A DNA stretch of 64,000 nucleotides from Penicillium oxalicum (taxonomy: Eukaryota > Ascomycota > Eurotiomycetes > Eurotiales > Aspergillaceae): assembly GCF_001723175.1 (NCBI RefSeq), contig NC_064654.1, positions 1,054,001 through 1,118,000 of the forward strand. Reading direction: 5' to 3'. Under the pieces are notes generated by a model. It made no database searches and was not told the origin of the DNA. It saw nothing but the letters and a program-made list of their open reading frames with translations. Below are positions 11,201-24,000 of the stretch, piece after piece; position 1 is the stretch's first letter, and each line of letters begins with the position of its first letter. Made by a program: the position numbers and the translations under genes.

Positions 11201-12480
11201 AATGTAGTAAATAGGATCAGGGAGGATGTGAGACGGTGATATGGCTACTGCTGAAATTGATGGGAAGCGAGTCCCTGCCAGATGTAGTCTATCTACGCTC
11301 CATAAATGAGAGCAATGCGGAAAGATCACGATAGTAAACAGATGGGACTTTACTTGCGAAGCTACAACGTCAAAACACCACAATGAATATGCGCTAGATT
11401 AAAACGGTAGGCCTTTTTCATAGACCAGTTCGAGCTATATCAGGCACCATCTCGTCCGAGAGATACCGTGGGCGGATGGCTTTGTAAGGCTACTAAGATC
11501 CTGAGATCTCAAGAAGGTCTCCAATATTGGTTCCGAACAATGAGGATCAAGCTTTGGCTTATCTGGTATAAATGGAGCACAAGTTCCGTGGCTGAACACT
11601 CAGAGCCGTGCTCATGGTCCGGCCAGAGGACATCCCTTGGTACGGAAAGTTTCGTGGGATTGACACGAATTGTTTTAATAACATGCGAATCCTTGGGGCT
11701 AAAAGCTGATAGCACAAATACATGTGAGCACTACAGCTCCCTCAGATTGCCGATATGCATCGAGTAAACTTACGGCTTCAACCCGGAGACGAAACAAGCC
11801 TCAAGGGTTAGAGGTCCCCCAAGCCCAGGTACACAGAAAAGCAATGTCCATCAACTGGCCTCTCCACGAACCGCAGTTCCATCAGGATGCGCTATTGAAG
11901 CATGAGTCTCTCACTGTGAAACCCGGTGCTCAATAGATCTGAGACATTGGGCTTGAATAGTCGTAGCTCCCGGATAAGCCGGCCGTCTAGCAACATTTAA
12001 TCTCTGGACTTGAGCGCTTGACCGACGGGATTATCGACGATTGATTGCTGTGGTGGACAACAAGAGAAGCGTATAGATCAAACCCGCTCATCGCCACGTG
12101 CTTACTCTTGAATGGGCTGGTCTCAATTAATTTCAAAGGGTGGTCGGTGGTAACCAAAGGGGATCCGGAGCTGTTCCCAGTTCAGTCAGGATTTGCTCGC
12201 ATCCACAAATGTGTCACGGCTAGCGGATGGATCCCCCCCCTGAACTAGTGTCGTCCAGCTTCCGTATCAGGAAGTTAGAATTGACTGAGAGGATGGCAGT
12301 ATCGGTGATCATCCATGTACTGCACAGGCGTAGAGATGACAGATCTCGAATGTTGTTGCAATGAAATACACCCACTCAGAAAACCATGGGGAAAAAAAGG
12401 GGAAAAAAAAGAGACTCGTGGGCTCGATTCTGAAAAGAAGAGCAAACGCGACTCCCGTTAACGCGGACATTTAATAACTC
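8282..12480. other. Gene-free region, first part: AT-rich block
   Basis: About 4.2 kb starting at the pda1 promoter. Base composition is visibly more AT-rich than the coding parts of the window, and all frames are short. The longest ones I inspected (minus 9904-9629, minus 10562-10284, plus 10853-11092, minus 11383-11060) show no family I recognise, and I could not chain them with plausible splice sites. It could be a decayed gene or an old transposon remnant. A G10 run occurs near 10911. Confidence 0.55.
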
Positions 12481-15400
12481 TAACTCCGGGACGTGCAACA
12501 TTTGGACCCGCTTTCTCCCAAAGCCATTACATCGATGGGCTTTTGCACACTTGTGAGCTTCTTCAAATATCCCCTGTAGTCTCGATCACGCAATTTTCTG
12601 GTTCGCCAACCTACAGTAGAACCCGGACAGACCAATAGGGCCAGGCTTGCTTTCCAGGGGCCGATGGATGACGGATGACCACCCACACCGTTTCATATAT
12701 TCTCCTTCCCATTAGGGGGTCAATCCCAAGTCGCCATCGATATGATACGCAGGGTGAGCACCTATCAGATTCAAAAACGCATCGAGATGGATGAGAAAAG
12801 TCTCATAGTCCGACGAGACCAGGCCAGCGAAAAACTCTCAAGACTTTGACCCCCAGGTCAATCCCACTGCGTCGCTTGAGTCGAAAAATGAGACGTCGAA
12901 AGAATAACCTGACTCGCCATCGGATCTTGAGCCTCTAGCCTTCGATCCAATCGTGAGCAGATTGTGGACGTCTTCGTGCAGTAAAAGCGTGATTCTGTTA
13001 CGAGCCAAGTGACTAGTTACCTCCCGGTTTTCTACTGACCATTGGAGCGGATCGTTTTTTAGCGGCGTTCCGATCGAATGCATTAGAGCATGGACGGGGG
13101 GAAGACAGCGCTGGTGACTCGTCGTCTGTCGGCCGGTAGATATCATTCGGAATGGATATTCCGGGGAATCAAATTGCTGGCAGAGCCAGGACTTTTTGGA
13201 AACATTAGTCAAATGGATGATGCGTCTCCTCATCTTGTAACGACTGCCGGGGCAGCTCGTGTACTCACACCTCAGCATCGCATTGTAGGGGTGCGTGAAG
13301 ACACTAGATTACAATGCCAAGTACTGAATCACACTCACTACATTAGTACATGGCTATACATACATGCCACTTGCATTCAAGTACCGGTAGCGCGTTGAAA
13401 CTACGGTATTGTCCTATTTACAACCATTTTAACAATAGAAGTACGGCTAGAAGATTGGACCCATGACCAATCACACAACAAAGTCAATGCTGGATGAAAA
13501 AACAGAGAAACAAAACCAAACCTCTTTGACAGGCGGTCATGGTGCTCCTCAGGGCGCTATAACTATAGTCGTCTAATTCACAGGTGTCCATCCCGTCCTT
13601 TATCACCTTTCTTAACCCTATCTGGCGTATTGCGATTTGGAGCTTTTGTCCACAAAAGTACAGACAGACTTGACTCGGCCACTGTGCGAGGTGGACACGG
13701 AACGCTTCCTTTTCCATATGCATAAAGCAGGTATTTCGAGGATTACAACCCCTTCCTCTCTTTAAAGACACGAAGAAAAAAAGAGAAAAAAAAAAGAAAA
13801 TGAACTATAATATTCTGTCGAGCTAGAAACCCGAGCTAACCTCGCGATCAAAGCGCTTCATGAGTTTTTTGTTCACCCCGGCAAAAATGCATCACGTAAG
13901 ATCCATTGTTGCGCAGAGAGTCGGTCACGGAGAGCCCCCTTCTACTGAGACTGTTTGACATCAATTTCACCTTGCAGAACTTCCACACTGCTGATCATTA
14001 TGCTGGAGGATTTGAGGTGCGGGCAAAGGAAGAAGGAGGGGGGGGGAGGACGGGATGGAGCGCAATTTTGGGGCTCCAAAGTTGGAGATGATGGGTATTG
14101 GCAAGCCTAAGCCGTTACTAGCTAAGCCACTATTCAATGCAGTGCCGGCCTGGGGTTGGTGTGTCAAGAACCTGATTGAGTAGTCGAGGATGTGCTAATG
14201 TGAGGAGATGGCATGTAAGATGTACTTTGGTGACTAGTCGCAAGCTGTTAGGCAAAACAGAGGTCTGGATTGTGGATTCCACGCTATGGGTGCCATCTGG
14301 GAGAATGAGTGGCCGTGACCTCGGGAGAGGTAACAAGTAGGTAGTGAGTTTCCTTGTTGAGATGCCAACATGATGATCGGATTCAGGTTAGAGTCTTTGG
14401 TGAGGGGGTCCTAACGGGCTGACTGCCGTAGTCTTGGATGCCCAGGGGGAGTGATGCATTGGATAATCCACTTGGACCTGCTGGCCCCGAATACCGAATT
14501 TCAAGCATCTGAGTGCAGTCATGCCGGATGTGGACAAACGTTGGCGCATGAAGGCGCATGCTCTTCATACTGTACTACCATAATTGTTTGGGTTGAATTT
14601 TACGTGTCATATATGCACCTCAGACATGCAAGACGGTTTTACATTGTCCACTCTGCACGTGCGATCAAATTCTCCGACCTCATCTCTTCCTTCGGACAAC
14701 GCCGTGGATAGATCAATTCTGCCAAATCCAGCTAAGCAAGAGATTGGTCGGGGGCTTCCGGTAGCGCAATCCATCCTGCGCTGCATCTGAGATACGTCAC
14801 GGGGGGCTAAGCTGGAAGGGAAAGACACGACGGATTTGTACGTTGTTTGCCCCCAGTTAGCTTCTCTCGGGCTAGACTAGATCGTCTATCCACAAATTCA
14901 AAAATCCCGAGTGGGAAAAAAAGAAGCCACTTTTGTCGATCCTTGATATCTGTTCACCGTGCAGCTCCACTGTTCTCTGGGGGCGGGAGCAGTTAGGTTG
15001 GAATTCTTGACTTTGACTGACTTTGGTATCTTCCGTGTGCAAGATCCGATTTGTGGCAGACACAAAATTGACAGCTCGACTTTTATTTTTCTTTCAACGG
15101 TACGGAGTGGCCTCCATTCCTTTTCTTCGTTCACCTGGCATCGAACAAGGCAGGTGTCGACTTAGAGGGGGCATGACCCTGCATGAGCGCACCACGCAAC
15201 ACACTTGGAGAAATGCAAGTCCCAAGTCTCCACAATTCGGACGGCATGGCATCCATATGCACGGCCGTTGCTTCGCATCGTGATCAATTCGTACAACAAA
15301 GCAAACAATCCATTTTGGCAAAGTGACCCCTCCTGAGCTCGATCCAACCACGATGAATGATAAACATTCACACTGAAGACACGCCAACGCGTCAAGCTGG

Positions 15401-16500
15401 CCTAGTGATCTGCAAAACCCAAGCAAAAAGACTAGAAGGGACAAGAGAGCAATCTCTTCTAGCGCGACGGACGGTTCTCAATGTGCCCTTGCGGTAGTCA
15501 AAAGCGGGCAGTATACTGGCACTATTACCTCAATCGGTGGGACGAGCACCCGAATGTGGGGAGGGATTGACATGAAATAGCGCCCGAGGACGAAGGGGGC
15601 GCGCGGCAGACCCTACCTGGGCGCCATTAGAAAATGGAAAAAAAAAAGAAATTCGACGGTGATTCATGGTGCACGACCACGAGGTGTACCAACGCTCGGC
15701 ACAGGGTAAAGTGAAAAACTAGAAATTGAATGATGATCGTCCAGTCCCGACAGCCTGGTCAATCATCGTGGACGATCGTTATGGATGCTCGTCGTGCGTT
15801 GGTACACACCATATGCCCGTGTGGAGTCAATGTGTAGATCTCGACAGTAGGAGGGGGCTCCTCTTTCCTCGCAATGCCTTCGATGTCTCGGTCCTTGGCC
15901 GCAATGATCTTCATCGTGACACAAAGCCATTGAAGATCCCGCGACCAATTTGACCGACCTTGGCGGGTGCGCGTGCGAGAGATTTTGTATTGTGATGTTC
16001 ATGCGCTAGCTACATTGATTATAGGGAGGGGAATGCGCTCTTTGGCGCTGAACAGATGTAGCAAATTTGAGACTTGGGATCATTTCTGCGGTTGCTCTGC
16101 CTGTTCCGGTGTCGATGAGCGCGCTTGAATCACTCTACTCTACTCATTGCAAATTTGGAAATGATAGAGGAACGTTGCTCATCAGAAATCGGTTAGGAAA
16201 TAAATTTGGACGAATGAACCCTTGTACACCATTGGCCTATAATGTATACCGTTTGGTCATTTTGATGGGTCACTGGTCGTATCAGGCTTGGACGTGGAAG
16301 CAGAGGGACTCGAAATTGAGACCTCCCACATGCAGCCCAGCCCCAGCCTGGTCACGACGGACAGAAACCGTTGGATTCACGGGAGTTGGATGGATGCAAG
16401 GGATCGCCCTCGACCAACGAGACCCAATGGATCTCGGCACTAATCCCAACATAGAAACAAGTCCGGCCGTCGCTGGCCAATTCAAGGTCATGTGACTGCA
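12481..16500. other. Gene-free region, middle part
   Basis: About 4 kb without a supported gene. The longest frame, minus 13278-12838, has 146 codons but no recognised domain and no convincing initiator context. Composition is nearer the window average than the block before it. Poly-A and poly-G tracts occur near 13770 and 14039. Confidence 0.55.
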
Positions 16501-17487
16501 AAGGATGGAGCACCAGAGATTTAGAGCCTGCGGGAGCATTTTCACGGGTCGCATGGTGAGCCGGCAGTGAAGAAGACAAGGCGTGTTCAATAGCTACCGG
16601 ACCCTACAATCGATGCAAAGGGCCCAAGGATCCATGAGTCCTGACCGGGAGAGCTGTGGCGATGTGTTGATGGCCACATATCCATTGAAGCATCCAAGAA
16701 GAGCATCCTCAGATCAGTCCGGCCAGATCCAGATCTCTATGACTGGGTAGTTCGTATGTCTGGTCCGAACGGCTAGATGAGTAAACCACCAGGCCCGATC
16801 TCCTATGTAGCCACAATTCTCGAAAAGTCCCGACTAAAGTGCTCATTTTTCCATGACTCTCTCACCGAGTATCACATAGTACAAGACGCACATGATTTCG
16901 TCCTAGTCGTGTTTAACCCTGGAGGCAGACGGTGCTGTCTAATATCGTCCGCCCGATTGCCGTCACTTACCTCGAGTCTGGCACTGCATAGCAGCACTCT
17001 CTAGTCTAAACACGCTAGTAACTCTTACAAAATACTACTATTAGTTGCCTGCATACTTAGTTGCAACTTTCATTCTGTCAGCCACCCTGATCCACTCGGG
17101 TCTCGTCTTTATCATACGTCACGAATATCACACGCTTGAAGATGGACCCGAGAAAGAGGAATTCCAAACAACCGTAACATCGGTAGATTGAAGATCCAAA
17201 ATGCCATTTTCCACACACACACACATGGTGGAAATGCGGTATCTGTAAATGATTTACTCCGCCGGAAGTCCACTCTTGAAATTCGCCGAGCCAAGGCTTG
17301 CTTGCTCGCCTTCCCAGCTCAGAGTTCAATATCCCCTCCCCTTCCCGCCAAAAAAAAGAGAAAAAAAAAATAAGGACTGAAGGATTAGCACACCAGCTTC
17401 AAATGAAGTTGAAAAAAAAGTAGATCGTGATAGCGTTCGACCGCACAATCACGCACTGGCCGACCTCGAGTTGCTTGACTGGAAACC

Positions 17488-17512
17488 GGAGCTGGAGCTG
17501 GAGCTGGAGCTG
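17488..17512. repeat. GGAGCT hexamer repeat, four copies
   Basis: Four perfect tandem copies of GGAGCT plus one extra base. It lies in the gene-free region; in one plus frame it reads as Glu-Leu repeats, but that frame does not look like a gene. Confidence 0.9.
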
Positions 17513-17779
17513 ATGAGAAAATCTGAAAGTCTGGGCCCCACGTTCTCCGTTTCAGGGCGTTGGTCCCTCTCCGTCGGTGCCCGACAGCGTGTGCTGATTG
17601 CTCAGAGTTGCGGCGTGTCGGGTTCTCGTTGTTCAGTCAGCCATTCTTGCTTTTTGAGTTTGGTCACATTATGTGTTTTGCTTGATTTGGCTTTCTTTTT
17701 TTCGGCTCCAATGCAAAGAGAAAATTTCTAGAACTTCTCTGCATCAGACCCGGCGTCCATTGAAATTGGAGTTTGGAAT

Positions 17780-17794
17780 GGGGGGGGGGGGGGG
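17780..17794. repeat. Poly-G homopolymer (G15)
   Basis: An uninterrupted run of fifteen G residues in noncoding DNA. Such runs are prone to length error in sequencing and can form G-rich structures. Confidence 0.9.
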
Positions 17795-19983
17795 ACACAA
17801 ATTTAATTCCCGTGTATTCACCTATTTCCAAATTCCGACACAAGCCTACATCTTTGTTCTTTATTTTTTTTTGATTACTACTTCTTCTGCGGCCATAGAG
17901 GCTAGGGTGTAGATGAACCATTCTGTCATCTCGCCATGTTTTTCAGACTTGTGGTTTTGATGGTCTGCGATGGAGCATTCTCTGGGATTTCTACCGACCC
18001 AAAGCGGGAGTTTCCCCGACTGGTGGCTAGGACAGACTCACAGACTCATGCAGAGCACATGGACCAATCAGCACAGACTCTTCTCTCAAGAACTCTTCAG
18101 GCCTGGAAATTGGTCGGTGTTTGTGCTTGACGAAGAGACGCAGGGTTATGATTAGAGTTTCCAAAGACACTCGCGTGGCTTTGGTCTCAAGGACCGCGGT
18201 CGTTTTCTACACATCATTCCAGTAGAGCATGAATATAGCTCCAAAAATAATATATCATTGTAGTCATCTCTTAAATACACGGGGTCGGGATGCCGTCATT
18301 CCATGAATGGCTTAATTTCATTCACTTGCTGACGGGAGGTCGAATACACTTTCGCTTGAGGTGAACTCATTTGAGCCACCGAGTCGACTCAATCTGTCAG
18401 AGTCTTGACTGACAAATGAATGACATGCTGATCTTTGAGTGTCTCCACACCAGCCTTTTCTCACTCCCACGCCTTAAAAGAATGTTGGTCGCATTGAAGG
18501 ACCCTTACGATCGATTGTCGATATCCTCTAGCGAGGACCTGTGATGCGATTGCAAAGCTTCCGAGGGATCACCCCTGATGTTGAGATCCTCTCTTTGAGA
18601 AGGAAACCGTAGAATTGCCCGGCGTCAAAATGTAAACAATGCAGCCCTTTAACCGCCTCAAAGCGCAACAGACTTTCGCTTGCTTGACTGGCGTCCAGAC
18701 TTCGAACCTAACTTGGAAATTAACAAAGCCCAACCAGGGAAACGGACAGCAGGGTTTGGCGCTCCTTTGACGGGAATTGTTTCGTTTCCAGAAGCGATGG
18801 CTTTGAATCGACAAGCCGTCGTCTCGTCTCGTAGAGTGTACGAACACTACAGTCTGTCTGATCGGGGCCTTCTACGTGATGCTCTTTCAGATTCGCCCTT
18901 TCACCTCACCTTTCATGCTGAAACAATCCAGTGCTATGAATATCTCACTTTGCACTCGCGGGGGCCTCGGAGAGGTCCCTGCATGGCAATTTAGGAGGAG
19001 TTCATCCACTGTTCAGGGGGGGGGAGCGAGTTCCGACGGTCGCGTTCAACTTCAGGCGCGTGCATCCTCCCGTCCAGTGCGTCCAGTGTCTAGCGAGTCC
19101 AGTTCGTGTACAAAGTCCACTTCTACTTTAGATTCTCCACCGTGTTGGTGTACTGCGTCCGGGACTCCACCGGCCATCGGGTCCGTCACTCATCTATTTC
19201 CGAATCCATGGCTCACCCGCTCACTAGCGAAACGAGCTCGGCACGATGGGTGGAGTCCCCCGATCGCCTCTCCAGACGAGGAGAAGCGGACAGGACAGTT
19301 GTAAAGAGAAGCGACTCTGCAAGTGGTGCGCCGCGAGGCTAAGAAAAACACCACACGATCCCCTGTCTTACCTTTCCCGTCAATGCTTGAAAGGGCCGTG
19401 AGATCAAGCATGGAACCATCCAGCCTCATCCTCTCCTCGGACAATCGACTCAACTACTGGTCATTGGTTTGGTTGAAAGTCATCTCACCCAGACCCTACC
19501 ACGAGTATCTCCTTGGTTTGTTCTTGATGGTCTTCCCTCCCTAATCTTGGTGTGATTCTCCTTGGCATCGTAGGTTTCTTTTGCTCCCGTTCTCTTCTTC
19601 CTACGCCTTCTGATCAGTTATCCATTTTCTTTCTCATCCGCAAAGTCAACTTCCTCTGTTTCGGCTTTCTATCATTGACACAGAGAAAAGCCGTTGACTG
19701 TAGACTCGTGCCAGTAGAATTCGGTGGATCCCCTGCCTTAAGCCAATCATGACAGTCTAATTCCAAGGGTCCTTGTCATCCCTCGTGACTTTGACTCTGG
19801 AGAGGTGCAGTAGCCATGTTCGATGGAGTCTGCATTGACACGCGCACTTCAGTTTATCCTCCTGGCATGGCGTCGAGCATTGGAGTGCATCGCCCGCGAA
19901 CTTATCACACAACTGGCCACCCGTCCGTCGGTTTATGGACTGGTGGTTGTGCTTTTTGACAGTAGCAATCGGTCATTTGCTCC

Positions 19984-20017
19984 GGAGAGCGCTTGCTGCG
20001 CGTAGCAAGCGCTCTCC
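19984..20017. repeat. Perfect inverted repeat: 14-bp stem, 6-nt loop
   Basis: The arms GGAGAGCGCTTGCT (19984-19997) and AGCAAGCGCTCTCC (20004-20017) are exact reverse complements around the loop GCGCGT. The stem is GC-rich and would fold stably as RNA or extrude as a DNA cruciform. It lies about 1 kb before the ATG of the Ste5/Far1-like gene. Confidence 0.9.
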
Positions 20018-21005
20018 TCGCCTTCTCCAATGTTCCAACAAGTGGATGTCTGCCACGTTGCTTCCACGGTCTCTTTCTGATGAATAGGGTGCAGGGAGCA
20101 TTGGTTTTTTTTTTTTTATCCTCTTGCATCATTGTTCGGACTCTTGCCGGCACTGGACCTGCAGACTAACTGATGTAGTCTGGAGGTCACAGTGTCTGTG
20201 TGTGTGCTGCGTGACATGGGTGGTTCTTTGGTCTCGGCATTTGGAACGATGCCACCGAAGAATCTCGCGAGCATGATCGATTCCGGGGCTTCGAGAAGCA
20301 CTCGGTTTGTTGTCCAACATTGGACGCCTTGTCGCCTGACTGGATCATCCTCCCAGGTTCTCTCTCTTATTGCTTTCCTGCCTGCTTCTAGAGTCTCGGA
20401 TTTAATCGACTGAACTCCTCCAGAATCTCGTAGTCAGCCGGTCCTTTCTTTCTCTCGACTGTAGTTCCTGATGCAGTGCCCTTCTCTGCGTCCGGGCAGA
20501 TTGGAGTCTTCGTCCACCGTTGACGGTACTTCCGCGTCCGATCATCCGTTCGCCTGCCCTGGAAATCCAAGAATCAGATTACCCACCATTCAAATCATTC
20601 TGCATCAGAATCATCAGGTGGAGGACCACCCACGCGCTAGTTGGGATCTGGCCGGCTCTGATTCCTGGATTCCGCCATGAATTCACCATTGAAACATTGA
20701 ATTACTGTATGGATATTATTTTTTTCAATTTTGATTTGGATTGGATTTGGGATTTATCCCATTTTGTTTTATTTTTCCCCATCTCGATTTTCTTCCCCCC
20801 CCCTAATCTTTTTCGATTCCGTTAGACTTTGGGGCGTTGAGTCTCAATTTTTTTCTGCTCCAAGCTCGTCTCGTTCTTCGGGCCTCGTTCTCATCCGGTC
20901 CTTTCTCTCCTCCCCCCCTCCAACCCCACCTGCAGTGATCTGACCATCCCATCGTCCCTTGTCGTGGGTGTTTGGGAGAAACAACTCCCCCCCCCCCTCT
21001 TTCCC

Positions 21006-24000
21006 ATGTGGAAACCTCGACTATCGCCCAGATCGGAGACTAAGACTGGGAGTGATCCATCCTCCCCTCAACCCTCTGAACTTGGTCTCCTCGGACGACC
21101 CAAAAAGAAGCAATTCGGGCCATCGCTGTCGTCGGGTATGTCCAATGTCTAGTTCCACCTCACACCAGTATCTTCTATTTTCCGGATGCACTCTCTTCCT
21201 GCTCCTCCTTTTCCCTCCAATCTGAGCCATTCATTCTTGCTGTACGTCCTGCCGGGGCCATTCCTTCTTCCTCATTTCGCCAGGTCTCGTCGCACGAGAG
21301 TCGCCTGTGGAAAAGCCTGAGACCTTCAAGCGCCGGGTTCTAGACGTGCGCTGTCGGAGCCTCGTACTAGGCCTTGTCATTGTCTCTCGCCCTCTCTCTC
21401 TTCCCCTTCCTCTTCCTCTCTCTCGCACACACGTACACATCCTTACGCACTCTTTCCCTCTACCTCTTTTTTTTTGCCGTGAGCCAATCCCTCTTTTCTA
21501 TCTCTCGTGCCTAGTCTCTGCCCCCATCCCCGGGCGCTTCCTCCTCCTGCACCCATCACTTGTGCACTCATCTATAGGCCGCTCGCCTCGCTATTCCTGG
21601 CAATTGCCTTCCTGCCACTCGGCGCATAGAGCTGCCCAGTGCTCAAACCCGAGACAAAGACACAGATGAAGAATTGATCTTTCCTGTGCTCTCGTCTCTG
21701 CATTGCACTTCCTCCCCTTTCCCGCCTCTTCCCCCACGGGCAATAGCTCAAAAGAAAAGACCTTGATCGCTTCCACCAGCGCGTTGCATGATTACACCCA
21801 GACGTCCATTCAGGAGCCTGGATTTTCGGCCCGTCCGCGCGCACTGCTGACGGCCCCCTCCCTTCGATGACGTGCAGAATTCCAATCGCGACCAGATACA
21901 TCGTCTCGCTCTACGTTTCGTTCTTTGCGCTCCTTTCGCTCCAAATCAGATCGTCCTGGGAGCAGTGCATCTAGTCATACCGACGCTTCCCGTCCCTCTT
22001 CGCGCTTACGAGGTCCCTCTGCCCTAGCCGGGCCAGCGTACACGCCTCCATCCGATTCCACCGGACAGTTGGCTCATTCTAATCGCGCTCGTCTCTCCTT
22101 CAACTCTCGATCGGGAAACTCGACAGCCGGGGTGATGGAGGTTGATCGCAGGCAGACTCGGAGGGAGCGAACTTTTGTGGGCAGTGAATGTGCCGTCTGT
22201 GAGGAGCCGCTCGAGCACACATTGCGGGGAGAGCGAGTCCTGCAATTCTCCTGCAGTCATGTCTCCCACGAGGCATGTTTTTACGAGTTTATCAGGGAAT
22301 ATGAGTCGCAATACTGCCCAACATGCAATGCGCCACTTGGCCTGGATACGAGTCGCGGTGGGAATGTCTTGGATATCGGTTCGTACAGCCCTTTGCGCCT
22401 GGCTCACCCCCCCGCATTCTTGATGTGAGATCAGTGCTGCTCGCATGAGTTCAAAGCCACAGATTGTTCACTCGGAGTAAGAATCCACTCAGCTGACCGG
22501 GAACCTTCTTTGCCGCATAGAAAAAATCAGCAACATTGTGCGCTCGGTGACCATGAGCGACACCGCAACCCTGCGGAGTGGTCTCGAAACCCCTACACCA
22601 TGGGAACAGTCGTCCGGTCGACGCGCCCCAAGTGACGGCGCCAGCCGTATCACCAACGCACAGTCCGCGCCCTCGGTCCCTTCCACCTATGTTCGACGCG
22701 ACAGCCGCGATGCGGCCATGCAACGAGAGCGGGTTGAGCGCCTCACTACAGGCGCATCGACCTCCATTGCCGAGTCACGGCAACGACAGCATTCTCGAAA
22801 CGGAAGCGCAGCCGGCTCGTCTGGCGACTACCACGAAGGCCAACACCCGAGCAGCGGACGACGCCACGACTACGACGTGCAGGCCATGGAATCCGAAGTG
22901 AGCGCTCGTCCAAGCGCGGCCAAAAACCCCATTCCCGCGCCCATCGTCACGGTCCGCAGCGAGTTCCCCACAATGAATCGGTCGCGCCAACAGCAGACCT
23001 TGACCTGTCTCATCACCGTCGAAGTGCCGGAAGGGAATTGGCGCCCAGCCGTGGACGACTTGAGAGTGCCGCCTACTGCAGATCCTTCGCTGGTGGAGGA
23101 GCCCCAGTCGGCGCGGCTTGGCGGCTTTCACCAGGACGCTCGGTTCGACACCCGGTCGATTCAGTATGAGCCTACTGAGAATCTCGATGAAGTGGCGGAG
23201 AATCTGAGGAAACGAGTGGACAACTGGCACGGTCTCGAATTTTCAAGGTTGGTTTCCCCTCCCCGTGGGCAATTCCAAAGTCCAAGTTTCCATCGGGAAG
23301 CGGACAAGAGAATTGTGCCGTAGGATCGACGCAAGTGCTAACGCAGTCTCTAGATTCGGTAAACTCCGACTCCACGGGCAGATGCGCGTGGGCAAGGACC
23401 GCGAGTCATGGCAAGAGCTAGAGTGTTACCTGTTTGCGGAGATGCTCATCTGTGTGAAAGAGAAGAAGACCCCCGAATCGCAACAGTACGAGGATAAACG
23501 CAAACCCACGCGCTGTACGCTGAAGGGTTCGATTTTGATCAAGAAGCACCTGAAATCGATCGATGCAGGGACTGAAGAGCCGATTCTCTCCCTCAACCTC
23601 TCCGTCAGCGAACTCCCATGCTTTTACCTGCGCTTCCCCAACCGTCCTCAACTGGAAATCTGGCATCGGGCATTGACTGGCGTGCATCCCGGGGAGATTT
23701 CGCCCCGCTCACAACACGACTACGACTACGATCATTTGGGAGCCGAGGAGGACGACTACAGGGGTGGGCGGATTCAGCGACAAGGGTCGCTTACCTCGTC
23801 CTGTGGTGCAGGCAAGTCTAACAACACGACTCTGACCGACTACACCACCCCCGACGCCGAACGGCTGCCTCTCGATTCCATCCACATCCCTATTGATATC
23901 GTCGTAGTCATTCCCGTTTCATCCTCTATGCAGGGCTTGAAAATTACCCTTTTGCGCGATGCCCTTCGATTTTTGGTGCAAAGTCTCGGCGCCCGAGATC

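Larger units (their letters stand above)
16501..21005. other. Gene-free region, last part: upstream DNA or long leader of the RING-PH-VWA gene
   Basis: About 4.5 kb immediately before the Ste5/Far1-like gene. From about 19.3 kb onward it becomes rich in pyrimidine tracts (CTCTT, TTTTC), a texture typical of fungal core promoters and 5' leaders. It holds four GGAGCT copies, a G15 run and a perfect hairpin, listed separately. Several short upstream ATG frames are present (for example 19823-20005) that could act as uORFs if this region is transcribed. Confidence 0.55.

Noticed and set aside
9629..11383. Several 80-107 codon frames in the AT-rich block
   Set aside because: I tried to chain them into one spliced gene on each strand, but phases and splice sites did not give a coherent protein, and no domain is recognisable.
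12838..13278. 146-codon minus-strand frame in the gene-free region
   Set aside because: No recognised domain, no supporting splice structure, and no initiator context that stands out.
21284..21345. Possible cassette exon reading ARESPVEKPETFKRRVLD inside the long first intron
   Set aside because: Including it breaks the frame of exon 2 and the donor (GTGCGC) is weak.
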